Of a DNA stretch of 14,116 bases, positions 1-8,005 are shown piece by piece. Within the stretch, counting starts at the first letter, position 1. Every line of letters begins with the position of its first letter. Both the position numbers and the translations under genes were made by a program. Origin of the DNA: Desulfobacteraceae bacterium (GTDB lineage Bacteria; Desulfobacterota; Desulfobacteria; Desulfobacterales; JAUWMJ01); NCBI GenBank assembly GCA_030612225.1, contig JAUWOH010000038.1, positions 1 to 14,116 of the forward strand, written 5' to 3'. The notes under the pieces are model-generated. The model was given only the letters and a program-made list of their open reading frames with translations, made no database searches and was not told the origin of the DNA.

Positions 1-1
1 A

Positions 2-3000
2 TTTCTCTTTGAAAGAGTTGATAGTGAAACACAGCTTCTGCTTCCTGATAACCTTCTTCATTCCGATTCGACCATACGTAAAATGGTAACTGAGATTGAT
101 GAAGAAGACTGGAAGGATGTGGAAATCATCGGCTGGATATATCAGTTTTACATTTCTGAAAGAAAAAACGAAGTAATTGGAAAAGTTGTAAAGAGTGAGG
201 ACATTCCGGCAGCAACACAGCTTTTCACGCCTAACTGGATTGTCAAATATATGGTTCAAAATACTCTTGGCAGGATGTGGCTTGCCACTTATCCTGATTC
301 TTCTTTGAAAGACAAGATGGAATATTACATTGAGCCTGCCGAACAGGAACCCGAGGTTCAAAGGCAGATTGATGAGATAACACCCAAAGAATTAAACCCC
401 GAAGAGATCACTTTTTTAGATCCTGCATGCGGTTCCGGGCATATCCTGGTTGAAGCTTATGATATTCTGAAAGAAATTTATCTGGAACGAGGCTATCGAA
501 CTAGGGACATTCCTCGATTGATCCTGGAAAAAAATCTATACGGGCTTGATATTGATGACAGGGCGGCGCAGCTTGCCTGTTTTGCAGTTCTTATGAGGGC
601 ACGCCGTGATGATCGTCGTATTCTAAGCCGTTCGGACATAAAGCTGGATATCACGGCAATACAGGAAACCGGCAGGCTTGATACCGAAGCATTGCCCAAA
701 AATCTACTTAAGGAAAAAGTGATCCGGTTTGCCGGTGAGAATGAACTGTTCCCGGATTTCAAAGGCCAGATGGCGTTAAGAGTGGTTAAACGCCCCGAAG
801 TCAGCCGTGATGATGTTATCGAGTTAATAGAGCTGTTTCATCATGGCAAAACATTCGGGTCGCTGATCATTATTCCTGAGAATCTCGCCGAAAAGCTACC
901 TTTGTTTGCAAGTCTCATAGAAGATAAACTGCAAAATGGCGATATGTTTGAAAGGACGGCTGCATCGAAGTTTAAACCTGTTGTGGAAATGGCAATGACT
1001 TTAGCAAGGAAGTATGATTGTGTGGTTGCTAATCCACCATATATGGGAAATAAATATCTTAATTCTGATTTAAAAAACCACCTAAAAACAAATTTTAAAG
1101 GATTTGAGAAAGATTTATTTTCAGCTTTTATTATACGCAATAGAAGTTTTACAAAAGCTGAAGGCCAACTTGGCTTTATGTCTCCTTTCGTTTGGATGTT
1201 TATTTCTTCATATGAAAATTTGCGTAAAAATTTAATTAATAAAGCGACATTGACTACACTTATTCAACTTGAGTACTCCGGTTTTGCAGGAGCTACGGTT
1301 CCAATCTGCACTTTTACCTTTACAAATCAACATTGTGATAAATATACAGGATCATTTATACGACTTACAGATTTTCGGGGAGCTGAAAACCAGGGACCAA
1401 AAACACTGGAAGCCATTAAAAATCCAGACTGTGGCTGGTTCTTCAGTGCCTCCGCCGCAGACTTCAAGAAAATCCCTGGCAGCCCAATTGCGTATTGGGT
1501 GAGTGAGAAATTTACAGATTGCTTCACAAACAATGCTCCTGTTGGAGATATTATTGAGCTCAAAGCGGGAATGTCTACCGGTGATAATACAATCTTTCAA
1601 AGATATTGGTATGAGATCGCAAACAACAGGTTAAGTTTTAACACAGTTGCAACTAATGAGACTGAAAACAATAGATACAAGTGGTACCCCTGTCACAGTG
1701 GTGGAGAATTTCGTAAATGGTATGGCAATCACAGTATTGTGGTAAATTGGGAAAATAATGGTGCTGCTATCAGGAAATTTGGTCTTGATAGTGGAAAACA
1801 AAGATCTGCAGTTAGAAATGAAAACTATTATTTCAAACATGGAATAACTTGGTCAAAAATAAGCTCTGGAAAATTTGCCGCAAGATGGCGACCAGATGGA
1901 TTCATGTTTGATGATACAGGTAGATGTGGGTTTGCAGAAAGTATCGAAAATGCTCACATGGCGCTATGTTTATTTTGTTCTAAATTATCGAATGAGTTCC
2001 TGAGACTGTTGTGTCCAACACTCAGTTTTACAAGTGGAGAGATATCAAAAATACCTTTTGCCGAATTGGATTCTCCTGGAGCGTTAGAAGCATTCAGTTC
2101 ATTAATTTCTATTGGCAAATCCGACTGGGACTCCTACGAAACCTCGTGGGACTTTACCAGCCTTCCGCTTTTACAATCAGATTACCGACAACTATCACTA
2201 AAGGTAACATACACCAATCTCAATTCCTACTGGCAGGAAATAATGCTTGAAATGCAAAGGCTGGAGGAAGGGAACAACCGCATCTTTATTAATGCCTACG
2301 GCCTGCAGGATGAACTGACACCGGAAGTGCCGCTGAATGAAATTACACTGACCTGCAATCCGCACTACAGATACAATGGTGACAAGAGCGAAGATGAGTT
2401 GGAAGCACTGCTGCTGACCGATACCATAAAAGAGCTGATTTCTTATTCCATTGGCTGTATGATGGGACGTTACAGCCTTGACGAACCGGGTCTGATTTAT
2501 GCAAACAGCGGCAATGAAGGATTTGATCCATCAAAATACACAACCTTCCCTGCCGATGATGACGGTATCATTCCAATCATGGATATGGACTGGTTTGATG
2601 ATGACGCAACAAACCGTTTTATCGAATTTATAAAAGTTGCATGGTCTTCCGAAACCCTTGATGAAAATTTAAAATTCATTGCCGACAGCCTGAAACCAAA
2701 AAACAATGAGGCTCCAATCAACACCATTCGACGATACTTAAGCACCGGCTTCTTTAAAGACCACCTCAAAACATATAAAAAACGACCTATCTACTGGCTG
2801 TTTTCCAGTGGAAAACAAAGGGCTTTTGAATGCCTGGTCTGCCTGCACCGGTATAATGAATCCACATTATCAAGAATGCGCAGCTCTTATGTAACGCCAC
2901 TTCAGGGGAATTTCAGTGCCCGAATAGAATTCCTTGAGCAGGAAAAAGATGCAGTGACCACAGCTTCTGCTCAAAAAAAGATTCAAAAAGAGATTGATGT

Positions 3001-3160
3001 AATAAAAAAGAAACAAACGGAGCTGTCTGCATTCGATGATGAATTAAGACACTTTGCAGACATGAAGATACCCCTTGATCTGGATGACGGGGTTAAAGTA
3101 AATTATGGTAAATTCGGAAATCTTCTTGCAGAGAAGAAAGCAATTACCGGTAAAAAATAA
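2..3160 (+). CDS. pglX: BREX type 1 adenine-specific DNA methyltransferase PglX, 5' partial
   Basis: PglX (BrxX) is the N6-adenine methyltransferase of BREX; it marks host DNA at an asymmetric motif and is also needed for restriction. The reading frame is open from base 2 with no stop, so the first ATG at 83 is internal; the true start lies left of the window. 1052 residues are visible and relatives are about 1200, so roughly 150 are missing. Counting from the codon at base 2, SAM-binding motif I DPACGSGH begins at residue 140 and catalytic motif NPPY at 344. Target recognition should follow NPPY. A charged coiled-coil-like tail lies near residues 974-1022. The frame is intact to its TAA. Bases from about 1040 to 2150 are visibly more AT-rich than the flanks, hinting at exchange of the specificity region. 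It is the first gene of the visible cluster; identity is firm, the methylated motif cannot be read from sequence. Confidence 0.95.
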   Translation, partial: FLFERVDSETQLLLPDNLLHSDSTIRKMVTEIDEEDWKDVEIIGWIYQFYISERKNEVIGKVVKSEDIPAATQLFTPNWIVKYMVQNTLGRMWLATYPDSSLKDKMEYYIEPAEQEPEVQRQIDEITPKELNPEEITFLDPACGSGHILVEAYDILKEIYLERGYRTRDIPRLILEKNLYGLDIDDRAAQLACFAVLMRARRDDRRILSRSDIKLDITAIQETGRLDTEALPKNLLKEKVIRFAGENELFPDFKGQMALRVVKRPEVSRDDVIELIELFHHGKTFGSLIIIPENLAEKLPLFASLIEDKLQNGDMFERTAASKFKPVVEMAMTLARKYDCVVANPPYMGNKYLNSDLKNHLKTNFKGFEKDLFSAFIIRNRSFTKAEGQLGFMSPFVWMFISSYENLRKNLINKATLTTLIQLEYSGFAGATVPICTFTFTNQHCDKYTGSFIRLTDFRGAENQGPKTLEAIKNPDCGWFFSASAADFKKIPGSPIAYWVSEKFTDCFTNNAPVGDIIELKAGMSTGDNTIFQRYWYEIANNRLSFNTVATNETENNRYKWYPCHSGGEFRKWYGNHSIVVNWENNGAAIRKFGLDSGKQRSAVRNENYYFKHGITWSKISSGKFAARWRPDGFMFDDTGRCGFAESIENAHMALCLFCSKLSNEFLRLLCPTLSFTSGEISKIPFAELDSPGALEAFSSLISIGKSDWDSYETSWDFTSLPLLQSDYRQLSLKVTYTNLNSYWQEIMLEMQRLEEGNNRIFINAYGLQDELTPEVPLNEITLTCNPHYRYNGDKSEDELEALLLTDTIKELISYSIGCMMGRYSLDEPGLIYANSGNEGFDPSKYTTFPADDDGIIPIMDMDWFDDDATNRFIEFIKVAWSSETLDENLKFIADSLKPKNNEAPINTIRRYLSTGFFKDHLKTYKKRPIYWLFSSGKQRAFECLVCLHRYNESTLSRMRSSYVTPLQGNFSARIEFLEQEKDAVTTASAQKKIQKEIDVIKKKQTELSAFDDELRHFADMKIPLDLDDGVKVNYGKFGNLLAEKKAITGKK

Positions 3161-3259
3161 ATACGTCGATATGCTGATATCAGGACAGATAATCAAAAAT
3201 CTGCTACAATGGCTTTAGCAGAACAAATCCTAATTTGAAATAATGAAGAGGAAAGCATT
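3161..3259. other. pglX-ATPase spacer with a small dyad
   Basis: This 99-bp spacer separates pglX from the accessory ATPase gene. It holds one short perfect dyad, TCTGCTA at 3200-3206 and TAGCAGA at 3216-3222, around a 9-nt loop. No T-run follows, so it is not a convincing intrinsic terminator; it could be an operator or a processing hairpin. A purine-rich ribosome binding site, GAAGAGGAAAG, precedes the ATG at 3260. I see no good sigma70 promoter, so the downstream genes may be read through from pglX. Confidence 0.35.
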
Positions 3260-4264
3260 ATGATTGAAAAACTTGAAATAAAAAATTTCACCGCGTTTGA
3301 CGAAATCGAAATCGACTTCGTGCCTGGTGTTAATATTTTTATCGGTGAAAACGGGACAGGGAAAACCCACATTCTAAAGCTTTTATATTCATACCAGACT
3401 GCAAAAATTATACGCGGGCTGCATAAAGATTTTTCCGGTAAAATGCTGAGAGTTTTTTTGCCAAACGATCTGTCGTTAAAAAGACTGATATTTAGAGGAA
3501 AGGGGGTCAAAAAGGAAGCCTCTTTTTCTATAATTAAAAACGGAGATAAACATTCATTTAAATTATCGGGCCAGGGCGTCGATACAAAAGCAGGTCCAGA
3601 ATATATTAAGCCCGAGAAGGCTGTGTATTTACCCGTAAAGGAAATGTTGGCAAATGCACCGGGTTTTCGTTCTCTTTATTCGGAAAGGGAAACCCATTTC
3701 GAGGAAGTATATTTAGATATCATTGACAAGGCTTTTCTGCCACCTCTTAAAGATATTGAGCCTAATCAAAAGGAACTTATGAATCTGCTTAAAAAGAGAA
3801 TGGGCGGGCAGATCACGACCAAAAACGAAGTCTTTTATCTGAGGATCAAAAAAGTTGACATTGAATTTACCCTTGTGGCCGAGGGTATGCGCAAACTTGC
3901 CCTTATCTGGCTTCTGATCAGAAACGGATCCATAGAAAAGGGATCGACCCTTTACTGGGATGAACCAGAGGCTAACCTTAATCCATCCATGCTCCCTTTG
4001 ATCGTAATGATTCTTCTGGAAATGGAAAGAATGGGCGTGCAAATCTTCATTGCGACCCACAGCTATCCCTTGCTAAAGGAATTTGATCTTCAACGCAAGG
4101 AACATTCTCTTCGGTTTTATTCGTTATTTATGGACAAGAACCGGAAAATCAATTTGGCCGCGTCAGATTCCTACCCTGGTTTATCTCCTAATAGAATCGC
4201 CGACCAGTTTGCAAGAATGTACAATCTTGAAATCGACCGGGCGATGGGGGGTAACAATGGGTAA
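3260..4264 (+). CDS. AAA/ABC-type ATPase (AAA_15/AAA_21, OLD-like head), BREX-embedded accessory
   Basis: A 334-residue stand-alone ATPase of the SMC/OLD/ABC-like class. It starts with the typical N-terminal strand and 'KNFTAFDEIEIDF' segment, then Walker A GENGTGKT at residues 29-36. A signature-like stretch EGMRKLALIWLL precedes Walker B, LYWDEPEANLNPS, with D234 and E235 as the Mg/catalytic acids. The H-loop ATHSYP has H267. The insert between Walker A and the signature is short and lacks the long coiled coil of SMC proteins, and there is no C-terminal Toprim domain as in OLD or GajA, so a partner likely supplies the effector. That partner is plausibly the next gene, which overlaps by 8 bp. 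Similar ATPases act as sensors in PARIS (AriA) and Septu (PtuA). It is not a core BREX gene. The ATPase class is well supported; the defence role is inference from context. Confidence 0.88.
   Translation: MIEKLEIKNFTAFDEIEIDFVPGVNIFIGENGTGKTHILKLLYSYQTAKIIRGLHKDFSGKMLRVFLPNDLSLKRLIFRGKGVKKEASFSIIKNGDKHSFKLSGQGVDTKAGPEYIKPEKAVYLPVKEMLANAPGFRSLYSERETHFEEVYLDIIDKAFLPPLKDIEPNQKELMNLLKKRMGGQITTKNEVFYLRIKKVDIEFTLVAEGMRKLALIWLLIRNGSIEKGSTLYWDEPEANLNPSMLPLIVMILLEMERMGVQIFIATHSYPLLKEFDLQRKEHSLRFYSLFMDKNRKINLAASDSYPGLSPNRIADQFARMYNLEIDRAMGGNNG
4246..4259 (+). promoter_or_regulatory. Ribosome binding site fixing the start of the nuclease-like gene
   Basis: GGGGGG at 4246-4251 lies five bases before ATG 4257-4259, inside the last codons of the ATPase gene. 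It decides the start of the downstream gene against the longer in-frame ATG at 4083, which lies deep within the ATPase coding region. It also implies translational coupling of the two genes. Confidence 0.7.
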
Positions 4265-4781
4265 GGTATTAAGTGAGGGTGAGCTTGTATTTGATTTTTC
4301 TGCTGCAATCAAGTCAGATCAGTTTGATGATGAGGATACGCACAAATTGTCCCACTGCATGAAAGCGGTGGACTTTATAGTGGAATGGGATAATGAGTTT
4401 TGGTTCGTGGAAGTGAAAGACCCGTCTAACTCAAAGATACCTTCTGAAATCAGAAAAAATGTATTGGAAAAATTTATTGCAAAGATAGATAATGAAACTA
4501 TTTTTTCAAATGAACTCGGCCCAAAGATTAAGGACAGCTTCCTGTATCTTCATTTGAGTAAGAAACTCCCACCCAAGCCTATGAAGTATCTCGTTCTATT
4601 GGCCATTGGAAACCTTGATTATGGATTGCTGCTTAGGTCAATGGATGGCTTAAAGCGTTCGAGCTGCCTGTTGGGACCGGACAATTCTGCATGGAAGAAC
4701 CATTATGTTGAAGAAGCGCTTGTGTTTAATGAGCAAACCTGGAATGAAAACCTGAAACAATGCCCGGTGACAAGAAAGTGA
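4257..4781 (+). CDS. Small protein with PD-(D/E)XK-like nuclease pattern, partner of the ATPase
   Basis: A 174-residue protein I cannot place in a named family. An in-frame ATG at 4083 would add 58 residues that merely re-read the ATPase gene, so the start at 4257, with a strong G-rich binding site, is preferred. Residues 36-56 read as a beta hairpin carrying D39 (VDFIV), then E52-V-K54 (FWFVEVKDP), the spacing of a PD-(D/E)XK nuclease core; E7 or E9 could be the acid of the first helix. The rest is mixed alpha/beta with no membrane segment or signal peptide. It overlaps the ATPase gene by 8 bp, so the two are probably made in coordinated amounts and may form a complex. Nuclease activity is inferred from the pattern alone; the motif could also be a non-catalytic restriction-fold relic. 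Confidence 0.72.
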   Translation: MGKVLSEGELVFDFSAAIKSDQFDDEDTHKLSHCMKAVDFIVEWDNEFWFVEVKDPSNSKIPSEIRKNVLEKFIAKIDNETIFSNELGPKIKDSFLYLHLSKKLPPKPMKYLVLLAIGNLDYGLLLRSMDGLKRSSCLLGPDNSAWKNHYVEEALVFNEQTWNENLKQCPVTRK

Positions 4782-4879
4782 TTATGTGAAAGAAAAAAAG
4801 AGGTGATTATTCTCTGGGAGGATTTTAAGTAAATTGAAGAGATGTCAGCTATCAGCATGTTTTATAAAGGAGATGAAAA

Positions 4880-5059
4880 ATGCAATCCGTTAAAGAAGAA
4901 GCCATTAAAATGATTTCAAGTATGCCTGAGCCGGTCGACATTGATGAAATTATGTACCGGCTTTATGTTATCGACAAAATCAGAAAAAGCCGGGATGCGG
5001 CACAAAAGGGTGATACGATCACCATCGATGCCTTAAAAAAGGAAATTGAGCAATGGTAA
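4880..5059 (+). CDS. Antitoxin of a ParE/RelE-type toxin-antitoxin module
   Basis: This 59-residue gene has a good ribosome binding site, AAAGGAGATG, just before ATG 4880. The product begins MQSVKEEAIKMISSMPEPV and continues with an acidic/helical segment (DIDEIMYRLYVIDKIRKSR), ending KKEIEQW. That is the size and helical, charged make-up of small antitoxins that wrap around RelE/ParE toxins. Its stop codon overlaps the toxin start by 7 bp, a classic toxin-antitoxin arrangement. No separate DNA-binding domain is obvious, so any autoregulation would need the complex. The family name is uncertain; the role rests mostly on its position beside a recognisable toxin. Confidence 0.8.
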   Translation: MQSVKEEAIKMISSMPEPVDIDEIMYRLYVIDKIRKSRDAAQKGDTITIDALKKEIEQW

Positions 5060-5343
5060 GATGGACGTCTCCAGCCACGGCAGACCTGAAGAAGATCTTC
5101 GCTTACATTGCCGAGGACTCAAAGTATTACGCCAGACAAGTTGTTAAAAATATTGTCGAGAAAACTGAGACGCTTAACGATTTTCCTGAAATTGGCCGAA
5201 CTGTACCGGAACTCAATGAAAAGAACATTCGAGAGTTGATGATTTATTCCTATCGGCTGGTTTATGAGGTAAAAGGCGGGGATGCGGAAATCATTGCCAT
5301 CATTCATGGGAAACGCGACTTTCCCAAAGCATACGGGCAATAA
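5053..5343 (+). CDS. ParE/RelE-superfamily toxin
   Basis: A 96-residue protein with the compact RelE/ParE fold pattern. It opens with the VRWTSPATADLKKIFAYIAE strand-helix, followed by a helix ending in ETLNDFPEIGRTVPEL. The core continues with REL-MIYSYRLVYEV strands and the C-terminal IIAIIHGKRDF strand. This 'P.IGR' plus 'YRLVYEV' plus 'I..I.HG.R' layout is typical of type II toxins that either poison gyrase (ParE) or cut mRNA on ribosomes (RelE). The sequence alone does not separate the two, though the N-terminal form is more ParE-like. It starts inside the end of the antitoxin gene (7 bp overlap) and its TAA shares its last A with the ATG of pglZ, so it is translationally linked to a BREX core gene. 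Confidence 0.88.
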   Translation: MVRWTSPATADLKKIFAYIAEDSKYYARQVVKNIVEKTETLNDFPEIGRTVPELNEKNIRELMIYSYRLVYEVKGGDAEIIAIIHGKRDFPKAYGQ

Positions 5344-7967
5344 TGGACATTAATCAGGTTAAAGAAACTCTGGAACGTATTTTCCAGGAAAAGAAAAAGC
5401 GAATCGTTTTCTGGTACGACGCCGAGAGAGAATTTGATGAGATTTTAACGTCAATTCAACTGGACAATACTACAATTCTTCGTCTTGATGAAAACAGTGC
5501 TCTTGAGTTGAAAATCAAACTGGAGTCCGGAGATACGACGGGGAAATATGTTCTGTACGCACCCTTTCATGAACCTCCCCCTGAAGATGACTGGCTTTTT
5601 GATATCCGCCTTTACAGTTATACTTTTCATGCAGATAAAGCTTCCATCATTCTAAAGGAACTGAATCTTGAAAATCAAAGCATACGCCCATACTTAAAGA
5701 AACGTAAGGCTTTTTTCAGAAATCAGGACAGGCTCAACAGGCTGAAGAAATGGGTCAAGCCTGATGACAGTCAAGACGATATTGATCTTAAAATGCTCAC
5801 GGTCATCACAAGGGCCGGCCAACCTGAGCCATTTTCAGTCCTGATGAAACTTTTCGATTCATTTTGCCTTGATGGCAAGTTTAACGCTGCCGAGCCTTCC
5901 ACGCTTTGGACGGAAATTGAAAAACTTGAATTAAAGCCTTCGTTCTGGAGACTTCCGGCTCAGATATTCGGCTACATAAATGAGGATTCTCCAAATTTGT
6001 CTGATCTTTTGCTAAGGATCTTTGTAACTGATCTTTCAAATAACCTTAAAGCCGAGCTACCGGCATCTATTTCTCATTTTGTAATTCAAAGTTCCTCTCA
6101 GGCAATGAATTCCAGTGTGTTTTTATCTCAGTGGCGCAGCAACATCGGTCATTTTAAAAATTATAATCTTATTTCAAGGTTTATCGCTAAAAAGCTAAAA
6201 ATAGACGAAGTGCTGATATCCCTTGATATTGAGTCATTACTTGAAGTGATGACATTTGAGTCTGTAGAACGCAGGATTATCGGTGTGCTTAGAGATCAAA
6301 TCGATAAAGCTTCCGAAAATGAATACCTGAAAATACAGACTGATATCAAAACCAGATTGGACGGATACTGGACAACTGCTGATTCAGGAGATGATTCCCA
6401 AACAAACCTTTATAAAACCGTTTATCACGCATTAGAGACAGCTATTAAACTGTTTGAACTCAGGAAAAAATATGATGCCGGTTTCAGTTATCCTTCGGCT
6501 GAAGATATGTTTAAAGCATATATTAACGAACTTTTTCTTTTTGATCAACATTACAGGACATTTCATGAGTTAGCGAATAAAGCCGATTTAGCAGGCTGGG
6601 ATGTTTTGAAATCGCTGCGAGAGAGTGTTGAAGACTGTTATAGCGGATGGTTTATGGAGCAGCTATCACTGAAATGGGGGGACTTTTTAGAAACAAGAAC
6701 TGCTGATAATTTTCTGGATAAATGGAAAATACCATTTATCGCCAACCAGTACGATTTTTTTGACAACTACATTAACCCGACACTTACAGGATCTTTTCGA
6801 AACAGATTGTTTGTAATTATCAGTGACGCTTTTCGCTTTGAAGCTGCAGAAGAACTTACCCGGAGAATCAATGGCAAATACCGCCTGAAAGCTGAACTGG
6901 AACCAATGCTCGGTGTGTTGCCCGGATACACAGCTTTGGGAATGGCATCACTTCTGCCCCATAAATCTATTTCCTTTAAAGACAGCCCGAATGCGGATGT
7001 CATTCTGGATGAAAAGCCTGCCGGTTCATTGGATCAGCGTGCGGATATTTTAGGAAAATTCAACGGCACTGCGATCAAAGCAGATAACCTGATGTCCATG
7101 AGCAAGGATAAAGGACGGGAGTTTGTTAAACCGCATCGAATTATTTATATTTACCATGATCAGATTGATGCGATCGGTGATAAAGCTGTATCGGAAAGCA
7201 ATACATTTGAGGCTGTAAGAAAAACCATTGATGAACTGTATGCAATGGTCAGGTTCATTATTAACAGCTTAAACGGTACAAAGGTTATTATTACAGCGGA
7301 TCATGGATTTATTTATCAAGAGAAAACTCCTGAACCGATTGATAAAAGCAAAATGGAAATGAATACAAAAGATGCGGTAAAAACACATAAAAGATTCATA
7401 CTTGGCAAAAATTTAGGCAAATCTGATAAAGCCATTTCCGGGAATACACAAATTGCCTCTAACACGGTGACTTCGATGGATTTCTTGCTCCCGAAAGGTA
7501 CGAATCGCTTTAATTTTGTTGGCGGTGCAAGATTTTTTCATGGTGGCGCTATGCTCCAGGAAATTGTAATCCCTGTGATTACAGCATACGAAATGAAGGG
7601 GAAACATCTGGAAAAATCCGAAGTGCGTCAAGTTGGTGTATCGCTGCTTGGTTCATACAAGAAACTGGTAACTAATAGACCAATTTATAAAATTATCCAG
7701 ACCGATGCTGTGTCTGACCGCATGAAGCCGATAACGTTGAAAGTGTCTCTTCGTGATGGAAATGAGCTTATAAGCAATGAAGAAACCGTTACATTTGGCA
7801 GCAGATCTTCATCAATGGATGAACGCCAAAAATCCGTAAAACTGGCACTAAAGACAGGATCGTATGATAATAAGAAGGAGTATTATCTGGTATTACGAAA
7901 CGTTGATGATACCGAGTACGATCGAATACCGTTAATAATTGATATAGCCTTTGCAAACGATTTCTAA
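5343..7967 (+). CDS. pglZ: BREX type 1 phosphatase-superfamily protein PglZ
   Basis: PglZ is a core BREX protein with an alkaline-phosphatase-superfamily domain and works with PglX, BrxB and BrxC in discriminating phage DNA. The 874-residue length fits the type 1 family. The N-terminal part begins MDINQVKETLERIF and contains the 'KKRIVFWYDAEREFDEIL' segment usual for this family. The metal-binding core is visible: SDAFRFE with D495, PGYTALGMASLLPH with the presumed metal-bound T530, HDQID with H605 and D606, and TADHGF with D653 and H654, so the predicted active site looks complete. The ATG overlaps the toxin stop by one base (TAATG), and no strong ribosome binding site precedes it, so initiation probably depends on ribosomes finishing the toxin. 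brxL follows after 38 bp. Confidence 0.95.
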   Translation: MDINQVKETLERIFQEKKKRIVFWYDAEREFDEILTSIQLDNTTILRLDENSALELKIKLESGDTTGKYVLYAPFHEPPPEDDWLFDIRLYSYTFHADKASIILKELNLENQSIRPYLKKRKAFFRNQDRLNRLKKWVKPDDSQDDIDLKMLTVITRAGQPEPFSVLMKLFDSFCLDGKFNAAEPSTLWTEIEKLELKPSFWRLPAQIFGYINEDSPNLSDLLLRIFVTDLSNNLKAELPASISHFVIQSSSQAMNSSVFLSQWRSNIGHFKNYNLISRFIAKKLKIDEVLISLDIESLLEVMTFESVERRIIGVLRDQIDKASENEYLKIQTDIKTRLDGYWTTADSGDDSQTNLYKTVYHALETAIKLFELRKKYDAGFSYPSAEDMFKAYINELFLFDQHYRTFHELANKADLAGWDVLKSLRESVEDCYSGWFMEQLSLKWGDFLETRTADNFLDKWKIPFIANQYDFFDNYINPTLTGSFRNRLFVIISDAFRFEAAEELTRRINGKYRLKAELEPMLGVLPGYTALGMASLLPHKSISFKDSPNADVILDEKPAGSLDQRADILGKFNGTAIKADNLMSMSKDKGREFVKPHRIIYIYHDQIDAIGDKAVSESNTFEAVRKTIDELYAMVRFIINSLNGTKVIITADHGFIYQEKTPEPIDKSKMEMNTKDAVKTHKRFILGKNLGKSDKAISGNTQIASNTVTSMDFLLPKGTNRFNFVGGARFFHGGAMLQEIVIPVITAYEMKGKHLEKSEVRQVGVSLLGSYKKLVTNRPIYKIIQTDAVSDRMKPITLKVSLRDGNELISNEETVTFGSRSSSMDERQKSVKLALKTGSYDNKKEYYLVLRNVDDTEYDRIPLIIDIAFANDF

Positions 7968-8005
7968 AGAGGCTGTTTGAAAAATAAGCTCTAAAGGTAA
8001 AGATT

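Noticed and set aside
4083..4256. 58-residue N-terminal extension of the nuclease-like protein
   Set aside because: It only re-reads the ATPase gene in another frame; ATG 4257 has a clear G-rich binding site and gives a compact domain.
4834..4868. Possible promoter TTGAAG ... TATAAA before the antitoxin gene
   Set aside because: The spacer is 23 bp, and a start there would leave almost no leader before the ATG at 4880.
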